Assembly: GCF_008254045.1 (NCBI RefSeq)
Contig: NZ_CP042425.1
Coordinates: forward strand, 744,001 to 808,000
DNA length: 64,000 bases
Reading direction: 5' to 3'
Source: Limnoglobus roseus
Lineage (GTDB): Bacteria > Planctomycetota > Planctomycetia > Gemmatales > Gemmataceae
The notes under the pieces were generated by a model. It did not search any database. It saw nothing but the letters and a program-made list of their open reading frames with translations, and was not told the origin of the DNA. The translations under genes were made by a program, and so were the position numbers. The first letter of the stretch is position 1. The number at the start of each line of letters is the position of its first letter. Below are positions 23,591-31,755 of the stretch, one piece after another.

Positions 23591-26254
23591 ATGACCGCGA
23601 CCGTGCAGGCCGTGTGCCCAGGATGCCGCAACATTCTTCGCATCCCCATCGAGTGGGCCGACCGGGCCATGAAGTGCAAGAAGTGCGGCATGGTGGTACA
23701 GGGCCGCAAACGGTCCGAGACGCCTCCGGCCGCCGCGGCCGCCGAAACCGTGCCACACCAGGCCCTCCCCGCCAAGCCCACGCCCGTTCAACAACCGCCC
23801 CAGCCGGCCCGGCCCCCGGTCGCCGCCCAACCCGCCGCCCCGCCGCCGCAGCCCCAGGCCTATCCGCAACCGCAGGCGTACCCTCAACCTCAGCCGTACC
23901 CACAAGCCTACCCCCAGCCGTATCCGCAAGCGTACCCACAGCCCCAGCCATACCCCTACGCGGCCCAACCGGGTTATCCTCAGCCGCAAGCCTACCCTCA
24001 GCCGCAAGCGTACCCGCAGCCACAGCCATACCCCTACGCGGCCCAACCGGGCTACCCACCGCCGGGCTATCCACAGGCCGCCCCGGTGCCCTACGTACCG
24101 TCGCCCGCGGACATGGCGTTCGACACCGAGGAGTCGTCCGCCCCGACACGTTACCGTCGCCGTCGTGGCAACCGCTGGTTCGGCCCCGCCGTGGTGCTGA
24201 TGCTCTGCGGCGGCCTCGTGGCCGGCGGTATCTACTTCATGAACAAGATCGAGAAGGACCAGGAGAAGCTGGAGCAGCAGGCCAAGAAGCTCAACGACGG
24301 CAAGAACCCCAACGCCACGCCCGAGAACAAGGGCGGCTCGGGCCTCACGTCCGATGCGTTCCCCCGGCGGATGCTCTTCGTCCACGTCTCGAAGTACATC
24401 TACTTCAACAACCTCACCCCCGGCAGCGGCCTCCGCGGCGAAGACCTGCCCACGAAGATCGCCAAGAAGATCGCCTTCGAGTGGCACATCCCGACCGACA
24501 AGGCGACCAACGAACTCTTCGTCCTCAGCGACACTGGCAACGACAAGGACTTCCGCCCGCCGATCAAGGGCGTGCTGGAAAAGGCCGTCGCCGACTTCTG
24601 CTCCACTAGCCGCGACCAGGACCGGGTGGTCTTCTATTTCGGCGGGCACGCGGTCGCGATCGACGGCAAGGCGTTCCTCGTGCCGGTCGAGGGGGAACCG
24701 GGGGCCGTCGCCACGCTCATCCCGATCGAGGACGTGTTCGCGAAGTTCAAGGACTGCAAGGCCCAGCAGAAGGTGCTCCTTTTGGACGTCTGCCGGTTCA
24801 ACACTCAGGCCGGAGCGGCGAAACCGGGCAGCCAGCCGATGAGTGAGGAGTTGGACAAACTCCTCCACGCGGCCCCGGAGGGCATCCAAGTGGTGACGAG
24901 TTGTTCGGCCGGCGAGAACGCCTTCGAGCAGCAGGGCACCGGCAGCGAGTTTTTGGAAGCCTTCCGCGTGCAGGCCGACCGGTTCAAGGCTACCAAGTCG
25001 CCGGCCCCGACGCCGGACCAACCGATTCCCATCGGCCAGTGGGCGGACGCCGTGAAGGCGTACCTGAGCACGAAGCGGGAAAACCGCGCGGTCCAGACGG
25101 TCAAGCTCGGCGGGACCGAGTCGCCGAAGGCGGTGGCTTACAACAAGGACGAAGCCCTCGCCGCCCGCTTCGCATGGGCCGAGGTGCCGAAGGGCGTGTC
25201 GGCCGACGAGGTCAACAAGGCTCTCCAGGCCGCGACGCTGCCGGGCCTCCGGAAAGACCTGGAAATGCCGACGAGTCTGAGCCAGGTCTACCCGTTCGAC
25301 GCCGAGGCGATGAAGGCCTACGCCGACGACGGCGTGGCCGACGACCAGATTTTGAAGGACCCGGGCATGTACCCGGTGCGGTTCGCCACCCTGGACGCGC
25401 TGAAGACGATCCGCGAGAAGTGGACCTTCGGCGAGAACGGCCTGAAGGAGTCGTTCGAGAGCGGCAGCGTGGACGACCAGGCCAAGAAGGATGCCATCGC
25501 CGACCAGATGGGTCCGGCCCTGATCGAACTGGAACTAAAAGAAAAGATGTTGGCCCTGGAGAAAGTATCCGACGCGCTGTCGGCCGAGAAGTCGAAGCGA
25601 TGGCTGGCCCTATACCAGTACGCGAAGGCCCAGACGCAACTGCGATGGGCGTTCATCGAGGAGTACCGCGGGGCGCTCGGCAAGATTCGCACCGACAGCC
25701 TGCCGAAGCCGGAGAAGGGCAAGGCCGCCGGCTACCGCCTGGCGTCGGCCGAGAAGATGAGCAGCAAGAAGGACATCCAGGAGAAGGCCGAGGAAGCACG
25801 CGAAACGCTCGGCAAGATGGCCGAGGAACACAAGGGCACGCCGTGGGAAGTGTTGGCGAAGATGAACAAGAGCGTCGCCCTCGGCCTCAAGTGGGAGGTC
25901 ATTCCCGAAGAGGTGAAGCCGGAGGAAGTGGTGGATGCGAAGCCGGAGATGAAGCCAGACGCAAAGCCAGAAGCGAAGCCGGCGACAGTGGCGGTCAGCT
26001 TCCAGAAGGTGCAAGCGGTCCTGCGATCCCACTGTGCCACGTGCCACGGGACGCCGCAAATTCGGGCGATGATCGACGTGCGGACGCTCGAATCGATCAT
26101 GAAGAAGAAGGGCCTCGTGGTCCCCGGCGACCCGGGGGCGAGCGACCTGTGGGGCGCGATCATGGCCGACACCATGCCCCCGCCCGACAAGCCGAGGTTG
26201 AGCGCCGACGAGAAGCAGATGATCAAGGACTGGATCGCCGGCGGGGCGAAGTAA
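23591..26254 (+). CDS. Zinc-ribbon, membrane-anchored metacaspase with C-terminal cytochrome c domain
   Basis: 887 residues. In order: a zinc ribbon with Cys9, Cys12, Cys29 and Cys32; a Pro/Gln/Tyr-rich repeat of PQAYPQPQ type (about 85-170); an Arg patch (RYRRRRGNR) and one transmembrane helix (197-217); a coiled, charged linker; a caspase-like domain (about 258-465) with the His of YFGGHA (His353) and the Cys of LLLDVCRFN (Cys401), the dyad of peptidase family C14; a long charged, helical region (470-800) with no domain I can name; and a C-terminal cytochrome c domain with CATCH (Cys815, Cys818, His819) and Met862 in MADTMPPP as likely distal ligand. The Arg patch before the helix and the need for periplasmic haem attachment both put the caspase and cytochrome parts outside the cytoplasmic membrane. 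Starts 165 bases after the previous gene, behind its terminator. Confidence 0.85.
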   Translation: MTATVQAVCPGCRNILRIPIEWADRAMKCKKCGMVVQGRKRSETPPAAAAAETVPHQALPAKPTPVQQPPQPARPPVAAQPAAPPPQPQAYPQPQAYPQPQPYPQAYPQPYPQAYPQPQPYPYAAQPGYPQPQAYPQPQAYPQPQPYPYAAQPGYPPPGYPQAAPVPYVPSPADMAFDTEESSAPTRYRRRRGNRWFGPAVVLMLCGGLVAGGIYFMNKIEKDQEKLEQQAKKLNDGKNPNATPENKGGSGLTSDAFPRRMLFVHVSKYIYFNNLTPGSGLRGEDLPTKIAKKIAFEWHIPTDKATNELFVLSDTGNDKDFRPPIKGVLEKAVADFCSTSRDQDRVVFYFGGHAVAIDGKAFLVPVEGEPGAVATLIPIEDVFAKFKDCKAQQKVLLLDVCRFNTQAGAAKPGSQPMSEELDKLLHAAPEGIQVVTSCSAGENAFEQQGTGSEFLEAFRVQADRFKATKSPAPTPDQPIPIGQWADAVKAYLSTKRENRAVQTVKLGGTESPKAVAYNKDEALAARFAWAEVPKGVSADEVNKALQAATLPGLRKDLEMPTSLSQVYPFDAEAMKAYADDGVADDQILKDPGMYPVRFATLDALKTIREKWTFGENGLKESFESGSVDDQAKKDAIADQMGPALIELELKEKMLALEKVSDALSAEKSKRWLALYQYAKAQTQLRWAFIEEYRGALGKIRTDSLPKPEKGKAAGYRLASAEKMSSKKDIQEKAEEARETLGKMAEEHKGTPWEVLAKMNKSVALGLKWEVIPEEVKPEEVVDAKPEMKPDAKPEAKPATVAVSFQKVQAVLRSHCATCHGTPQIRAMIDVRTLESIMKKKGLVVPGDPGASDLWGAIMADTMPPPDKPRLSADEKQMIKDWIAGGAK

Positions 26255-26269
26255 CGGCGGGCGAACAGG

Positions 26270-26341
26270 CGAGCGGGGGCCGTTAGCCCCTAATTCTGGC
26301 CTTCGCGGTACAAGAATCAGGGGCTAACGCCCCTCCGCTCG
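26270..26341. terminator. Imperfect long palindrome after the metacaspase gene
   Basis: Arms at about 26270-26297 and 26313-26341 are reverse complements with a few mismatches, containing GTTAGCCCCT on one side and AGGGGCTAAC on the other. It starts 16 bases after the metacaspase stop and probably ends that transcript. Its build resembles the palindromes at 7739 and 16149. Confidence 0.65.
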
Positions 26342-26373
26342 TCAAGGCCGAGCCGCGCGGAAGGAGCGTCGGG

Positions 26374-26814
26374 ATGGCGATCGACCGTGCGGACTGGCAC
26401 TCCGGGGGAGACTTCTCCGCCGAATTGCCCTCCGAAAACGGTGGCACGCACATCGGCATGTTCCTCGCCTGGCCCATCCTCAACGGACTCCAGGGTGAGT
26501 TCCATGATGAAGAATCATCCGAAGATTTGGAGGCGGTGCGCGGCCGAACAATGACCGGCCGCGACTTCCTGTTCCGATCGTGCGACGGCAAGTTCTGGGA
26601 AGAAGACCTGAGCGAAGAGGGCAACAAGTTCGCCGCCGCGTACTACTCGGGTGAGGGCGGGCAGGGGTACGGAGAGTACATCAAAGACTACCAGGGAGCG
26701 CTGGCACACTCACTCCCGAGCGTTTACCACGTCGAGGACAGTTGGGCCAACTACGACGTGATCGCCCCGGTGATCGACTGGCGGTTTTCGGAGTGGAAAG
26801 CCGCGCACGCCTGA
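26374..26814 (+). CDS. Small protein of unknown function (DUF7832-like)
   Basis: 146 residues, with AAGGAGC upstream of the ATG as ribosome-binding site. The start, DWHSGGDFSAELPSENGGTH followed by IGMFLAWPILNGL, resembles a widespread small bacterial family (I believe DUF7832) of unknown role. Some relatives occur near toxin/immunity genes, but no toxin gene is recognised here. No signal peptide or membrane span; acidic overall, so cytoplasmic. The sirtuin gene starts 16 bases after its stop, so the two are likely co-transcribed. Confidence 0.65.
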   Translation: MAIDRADWHSGGDFSAELPSENGGTHIGMFLAWPILNGLQGEFHDEESSEDLEAVRGRTMTGRDFLFRSCDGKFWEEDLSEEGNKFAAAYYSGEGGQGYGEYIKDYQGALAHSLPSVYHVEDSWANYDVIAPVIDWRFSEWKAAHA

Positions 26815-26829
26815 CTTGGCCACACTTCT

Positions 26830-27657
26830 ATGAATCTTCCCTCCGATCTTGACGCCATCTACCTCGCCGCAGCCGAAGCGATTCACACCGCGGACGCGCT
26901 GCTGATCGGGGCGGGCGCGGGCATGGGCGTTGATTCCGGGCTGCCGGACTTCCGTGGGGCGGAGGGGTTCTGGAAGGCGTACCCGCCGTTCCGCGGGCGA
27001 CAGTTCGCCGACCTCTCCACGCCGCACTGGTTCAGTGCCGACCCCGCCTTGGCGTGGGGCTTCTTCGGCCACCGGCTGAACATGTACCGCGCGGCCACGC
27101 CGCACCGCGGCTTCGAGATTCTCCGCCGCTGGGCCGCACGGGTTCCGCTCGGGGCGTTCGTGTTCACGAGCAACGTGGACGGACAGTTCCAGAAGGCCGG
27201 CTTCGCCGACGGGCAAATCCTGGAGTGCCACGGCTCGATCCACCACCTCCAGTGCCACCGCAAGTGCGGGCAACCAATCTGGCCGTCAGACGGTGTGCAG
27301 GTGGACGTGGATGAGATGACCATCCGCGCCCGGTCGGCGTTTCCGACCTGCCCGGCGTGCGGAGCCATCGCCCGACCGAACATCCTCATGTTCGGCGACT
27401 GGGACTGGGATCGCATCCGATCCGCCGATCAGCGTCGCAATTACGAGGACTGGCTCCAACGGGTGGACGGCCGACGGGTCGTGGCAATCGAAATGGGTGC
27501 GGGGTTGGCCATCCCTACGGTGCGGGAAGAGTGCGAAGAACAGTCCCAGGTGCTAATTCGCATCAACCCGCGCGAGGCCGAGACGCCGCCGGGCGGGATT
27601 GCATTGCCGCTCGGCGCGGCCGAGGCGTTGGGCGAAATCGACGCGCGGTTGGCGTAG
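26830..27657 (+). CDS. Sirtuin (SIR2-family NAD-dependent deacylase)
   Basis: 275 residues. NAD motif GAGAGMGVDSGLPDFRG at 27-43, TSNVDGQF at 113-120, catalytic His134 in ECHGS, and zinc ligands Cys142, Cys146, Cys174 and Cys177. NILMFGDWDWD replaces the usual VVWFGE-type strand, and AIEMGAGLAIPTVR the GTS-type motif, so this is a divergent sirtuin. Sirtuins remove acyl groups from lysine with NAD, giving O-acyl-ADP-ribose; some transfer ADP-ribose. Its 3' end is only 14 bases from that of an ADP-ribosylglycohydrolase on the other strand. Confidence 0.88.
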   Translation: MNLPSDLDAIYLAAAEAIHTADALLIGAGAGMGVDSGLPDFRGAEGFWKAYPPFRGRQFADLSTPHWFSADPALAWGFFGHRLNMYRAATPHRGFEILRRWAARVPLGAFVFTSNVDGQFQKAGFADGQILECHGSIHHLQCHRKCGQPIWPSDGVQVDVDEMTIRARSAFPTCPACGAIARPNILMFGDWDWDRIRSADQRRNYEDWLQRVDGRRVVAIEMGAGLAIPTVREECEEQSQVLIRINPREAETPPGGIALPLGAAEALGEIDARLA

Positions 27658-27671
27658 CCGCTCCAGGTTGG

Positions 27672-28835
27672 TCAGTACGGCGGCAGCATCCGCCGGACGA
27701 TATGGCCAAGGACGACGAGGAAGAAAAGGAAATTACGAAGGAGCCGAGTCGTCACCCGGAGCAGCACCAAAACCGGGTAGGCCAACAGCATCGCAACACA
27801 CATCAAGAGGAGCAGGACGATCTGAAAAGGCAACCAGAACTTGTAAAACGGGAACATCTGGGGGCCAGGGGTAAAGTCCAGCATCTCTTTCTTCACGATC
27901 CGCTCGATCCGCCCCACCGACCACGGCCAATCGCGGTAGCTCGCCAGCCACTCGGCGGGGATGCCGGGTTTGCCGACACGGGTGCCGATCAGGCCACCGG
28001 TGATCGCGGCGACCGTGTCGGTGTCGCCGCCGCAGCGGATGACGGCCGGGATCGCGGTCCGGTAGTCGTCGGCGTGGCGGAAGAATGCGAACAGAGCCAC
28101 CGGGACCGTGTGGTAGATATACCCGCTCACGCCGCGGGTCAGGCCGAGTTTCTCCGCGAAGGCTTCCACTGTGAGCCCCTCCGCGATTCCTTCGACGACT
28201 TGCCGAAGCAGCCCCCGAAGTTCGTCCGCCGCCGTGTCGTGAGGCAATAGTTCGTCCAGCCGTGCTGTGAGCACTTCCGCCGACGGTGCCGGGCCATCTC
28301 GGGTCGTCGCGGCCACGTTCGCGGCAAGGGCGACGGCCAACGCCCCGTACTCGGCCTTCGGGTCGGTGTGCGTGATCCGGGTCGATGCTCGGACCAACAC
28401 TTTCAATTCCTCGTCGTTCTCAGCCCACGCCCCAAGAACAGTCGCCCGCATCGCGGGGCCGTTGCCGGCCGAGAAGACGCCGGACTTCGTCGAGGGGAAG
28501 CCGAGCCAGAGCTTGACGCACGCCTTCAGTGTTGCCTTGCCGATACCGACCGGCACGCCGAGGAACCACCACCGCAGCCGCCATGCGAGGTCGCGGCGGA
28601 AGGCGTTCGCGTAGTCCGGCCGCTCGTCGTACCGGGGCGGCAGGGCCAGCGCCGTCATGCAGGCGTGGTCGGTGTCGTCGGAGCCCATGCCGTAGCCGAA
28701 AAAGAACTGCATCCGGTCGTGGCGCGGGTACAGCCGCGGGCCGCGACGGCGGGAGAGTCCTTCCATCGGCAACCCCATCGCGTCGCCGACGGCTTGACCG
28801 AGCAGGCAGCCGAGGACGGCGTCTTCGTTCGTCAC
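27672..28835 (-). CDS. ADP-ribosylglycohydrolase (DraG family) with C-terminal membrane helices
   Basis: 387 residues from the GTG at 28835, which overlaps the TGA of the WD40-like gene (GTGA). Family motifs: GQAVGDAMGLPMEG near 13-26, metal-binding SDDTD at 52-56 and CGGDTDTVAAITGG at 268-281, matching the dinuclear-metal site of DraG/ARH enzymes, which remove ADP-ribose from proteins or small molecules. Two hydrophobic helices near the C-terminus (about 334-356 and 365-380) are unusual for the family and suggest membrane attachment with the catalytic part in the cytoplasm. Last gene of the operon from 35147. Confidence 0.87.
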   Translation of the reverse strand: MTNEDAVLGCLLGQAVGDAMGLPMEGLSRRRGPRLYPRHDRMQFFFGYGMGSDDTDHACMTALALPPRYDERPDYANAFRRDLAWRLRWWFLGVPVGIGKATLKACVKLWLGFPSTKSGVFSAGNGPAMRATVLGAWAENDEELKVLVRASTRITHTDPKAEYGALAVALAANVAATTRDGPAPSAEVLTARLDELLPHDTAADELRGLLRQVVEGIAEGLTVEAFAEKLGLTRGVSGYIYHTVPVALFAFFRHADDYRTAIPAVIRCGGDTDTVAAITGGLIGTRVGKPGIPAEWLASYRDWPWSVGRIERIVKKEMLDFTPGPQMFPFYKFWLPFQIVLLLLMCVAMLLAYPVLVLLRVTTRLLRNFLFFLVVLGHIVRRMLPPY

Positions 28836-30424
28836 GGCGTCCGGCTCTTCGCCGCCTCGGCTTCCTGCGTCAGGAACGCCCCCTTCGCGCCGGCCGCGTA
28901 GGCTTTCAGCAACTCGGCGGCCGGTTGACCGATCATCTCCAGCGTTTGCACGATGCGGTAGGCCCGCAGGTACTCGCCGTCCAACTTCCGCCGCGACTTG
29001 GCGACCGCGTCCAACATCGTGTTGATGGCCTGCACCACCTCCGGCGAGGCGTTGTTCGCGGCCTCCTGCTTCAACTCCGGCTCGACCGTGTCGGCGGCGG
29101 CGGTCAGCTTCTTCGTGGCGGTCTGCCGTTCGGCGAAGGCGGGGGCGTCGAGGGCCTTGACCCACTTCGCCACGTCCCCGGCGGCCGGCTTCGCGGTCGG
29201 CTTCACTTTCTCTTGAAACAACTTCACCGCCTCCGCCGGGTGGTCGGCCAGTCGGTAGACGGCCCGCATCGCCGTCGGCCCGTCGGCGGAAACGAGGTCG
29301 GCCCAGCACGCGGCCGCGTCGAACGCCTTCGGCGGGGTCGGATCGATGGCGGCTTGCAGGTTGTGGACGTGGACGCGAGCATCGAACGCCGTGGCCGCAC
29401 GGCGGCCGTCGGGCGAGAGGCTCACGGTCTTGCGGGACGGTTTGCCGTCCCGCGGCGGCTGGTACTCGTTCGGCAGCAGGCGGTCGGGCTTGTCGTGCCG
29501 GAGGATGGCGAGGGGTTCGTACCGGGCGGCGGCGCAGATCAGGTACGTCGAGCAGTCGAGTTTGGGGTCGATCTCGACGGCGAACAGGCGGCCGTCCGGG
29601 GAGAACGTCCGCCGGGCGTCGGTCCAGACGATGTGTCGCAGGGGGACCGTGCGGACCTGAGTCAGAGACCGCGATTCGTACACTTCGAGTGCGGGAATCG
29701 GGTTCCGCCGTTGGTCCACCAGGACGACGGATTGGCCGTCCGGCGTCAGGGCGAACGGGTGCGGCCGGACGCCCTCGCGGAGTTCCATCTTGGCCGCGAC
29801 GTCGTTCTTCGCGAAGTCCCAGACGCGGACCTCGTCCACCTCGTACCCCTCGTAGTACGCCACCCCGAGGCCGCCCGCGAGGGAAACGAGCGGCTGGTCG
29901 CGGATGAGCGCCCGCTCGCCCTTGCCGAACGCCGGCGGCATCTGCCCGCCGACCTTCGCCCCCGTGCCGTCGGGGCCGAGGGTGACGAAATGTGCCTGGT
30001 GCCCGAGGGCGTACAGGCCGCGGCCGTCCGGCGCGAACTCGACCGGACCGACGTCCTTCAGGGCCGGCGACGCCTTCTCGGTCGCGACTGTCGCGACGGT
30101 GTCCTTCGTGCGATCCCAGATTTGCAGCCGCGATCGCTCGGTCGTCACAACCGTCCGTCCGTCCCGGCTGACCGTCAACCCGAACGCCGGGACGGACGTC
30201 GACGGAGGGGCTGGCATCGTCGCAAGGGGCACATCATTGCCCTCGCCCCACACTCGCACCGTGCCGTCCTCGTTCAGTACGACGACTTGCCGCGTCGCCG
30301 GCACCCACCGCACGGCGACTACCGGGGCGAACTCAGACGTGGCGTACTTGGCCACCACCGGCGCGAGCGGTTCGGCCGCGGACAGGGTGCCGGTGAATAG
30401 CAGCAAGAGCACGAGGGTTCGCAC
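28832..30424 (-). CDS. Exported WD40-like repeat protein
   Basis: 530 residues with signal peptide MRTLVLLLLFTGTLSAAEPL. WD40-like blades are visible in VVVLNEDGTVRVWGEGNDVP, VSRDGRTVVTTERSRLQIWD and LSPDGRRAATAFDARVHVHN, covering roughly residues 30-345. The last 180 residues are helical and charged (AKWVKALDAPAFAERQTATK). This N-terminal beta-propeller plus helical tail is common in planctomycete exported proteins of unknown role. Five bases separate it from GT87 upstream; its stop overlaps the ADP-ribosylglycohydrolase start. Confidence 0.8.
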   Translation of the reverse strand: MRTLVLLLLFTGTLSAAEPLAPVVAKYATSEFAPVVAVRWVPATRQVVVLNEDGTVRVWGEGNDVPLATMPAPPSTSVPAFGLTVSRDGRTVVTTERSRLQIWDRTKDTVATVATEKASPALKDVGPVEFAPDGRGLYALGHQAHFVTLGPDGTGAKVGGQMPPAFGKGERALIRDQPLVSLAGGLGVAYYEGYEVDEVRVWDFAKNDVAAKMELREGVRPHPFALTPDGQSVVLVDQRRNPIPALEVYESRSLTQVRTVPLRHIVWTDARRTFSPDGRLFAVEIDPKLDCSTYLICAAARYEPLAILRHDKPDRLLPNEYQPPRDGKPSRKTVSLSPDGRRAATAFDARVHVHNLQAAIDPTPPKAFDAAACWADLVSADGPTAMRAVYRLADHPAEAVKLFQEKVKPTAKPAAGDVAKWVKALDAPAFAERQTATKKLTAAADTVEPELKQEAANNASPEVVQAINTMLDAVAKSRRKLDGEYLRAYRIVQTLEMIGQPAAELLKAYAAGAKGAFLTQEAEAAKSRTP

Positions 30425-30429
30425 GGTGG

Positions 30430-31716
30430 TTACTCCGAAAGGGGCAGCGTTATTGTCGGAGAAAGGCCGGCCGTGTTAACCCCCCTGCTGCGGGCGAGTT
30501 GCCGCAACCCCGCGTCGAGGAGGATCAGAAACATCGCCAGAATCGCAAGCCCGCCGCCGCCGAAGAACCCCCAGTTCACGGCCCCTTGCTCCTTGATCGC
30601 GACCGCATCGCCGATCAGGGCCGTGCCGAGCACCCCGATCACCAGGGCCACCAGCGAGCGGGTCATTTCCACCCGGTGCGTGAGGAAGCCGGTCGCCAGC
30701 AGCACCATCGGCAGCAGCAAGAACAGGTGCCGGTTCTGCGTCTGCGGACTGAACGCCAACATCGCCACGAGGAGGCCGGTCCATTCGAGCACGTCCAGCC
30801 CCGGCGGATCGGTCGGCCGGCGGACGAACAGGCCGAACCCGTGCCGCCGGTAGAGCCGCCGGGCAATGAGCAGGCACCCGGCGGCAACCAGCCCCACGAT
30901 TGGCACGACTAGTACACGGCCGACGCCGAGGAGTTTGCCGACGCGGGCCGCGCCACTCGGCACCGAGACGCTGTACTCGTACTCCAGCGGGTAGACCAGC
31001 CCCGGCTGCCCTTCGACATGAATGCCGAGAAGTTTGCCGAGGCCGGCGGTCGCCCGCAGGAGGTAATCGAGGTTCCGGTCCCACCCCAGCACGAGGGCGG
31101 GCAGCACGGCCCACAGCACGGTCGCACCGATGGCCGCGATGGCCGCCGTCCACCGCCGCCGGATGAGCAGCCAGACCACGAACACGATCGGCACATACTT
31201 CACGTTCACGGCAAAGCCGAGCAGCACCCCGGCGACGATCGGCCGGCGGTCGAGGGTAACGGCGGCCAGCACGAGCGCCCCCAACAGCAGCCAGTCGCAC
31301 TGCCCGGTCTCGGCTTCCCGCCGGACCTGTTCGATCCAACACGCGACGGCCGCTCCGAGGGCCGGGGCGAACCCGCCGGGCGGCAGGGCGAATCGCTTTT
31401 CCACCAGCCGCCACCACCCGCGGAGGGCGACGACGGTGGTAATGACGGCGAGCGCGTACCAGACCCAGCCCGCCGTGAGGATCGGCAGCCGGGCGAGCGG
31501 CGACATCCATGCCGCCAGCATCGGCGGGTAGATGTACATCTCGGCCCCGGCCCGATAGATGTCGGCGTTCGTGTTAACGGCGGTGGCAGCGTCGTAGAAC
31601 GCGCGGAAGTCGACGTAGGGTTCTTCGGCCAGCCGCCGCGTCATGCGGAAGCTGACCCAACCGAGGACGGCCAGGGCCAGAAATAGGCCGGCCATCCGGT
31701 GGTAGCGAGTGGGCAT
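30430..31716 (-). CDS. Glycosyltransferase family 87-like membrane protein
   Basis: 428 residues with about ten spans. The N-terminal loop after the first helix reads EEPYVDFRAFYDAATAVNTN followed by ADIYRAGAEMYIYPPMLA, the arrangement of GT87 (DUF2029) mannosyltransferase-like GT-C proteins, with Asp near the first helix and YPP before the next. These use polyprenyl-phosphate sugars at the outer membrane face. The acceptor is unknown. It follows comEC by 39 bases and precedes the WD40-like gene by five. Confidence 0.82.
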   Translation of the reverse strand: MPTRYHRMAGLFLALAVLGWVSFRMTRRLAEEPYVDFRAFYDAATAVNTNADIYRAGAEMYIYPPMLAAWMSPLARLPILTAGWVWYALAVITTVVALRGWWRLVEKRFALPPGGFAPALGAAVACWIEQVRREAETGQCDWLLLGALVLAAVTLDRRPIVAGVLLGFAVNVKYVPIVFVVWLLIRRRWTAAIAAIGATVLWAVLPALVLGWDRNLDYLLRATAGLGKLLGIHVEGQPGLVYPLEYEYSVSVPSGAARVGKLLGVGRVLVVPIVGLVAAGCLLIARRLYRRHGFGLFVRRPTDPPGLDVLEWTGLLVAMLAFSPQTQNRHLFLLLPMVLLATGFLTHRVEMTRSLVALVIGVLGTALIGDAVAIKEQGAVNWGFFGGGGLAILAMFLILLDAGLRQLARSRGVNTAGLSPTITLPLSE

Positions 31717-31755
31717 CGCGGTAACCGTGGGAGGGCGGACGGTTGATTTATGACT

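Noticed and set aside
28835-29309. Longer N-terminal extension of the ADP-ribosylglycohydrolase
   Set aside because: The open frame upstream is the Arg-rich reverse frame of the WD40-like gene. The GTG overlapping the previous stop gives the normal family N-terminus.
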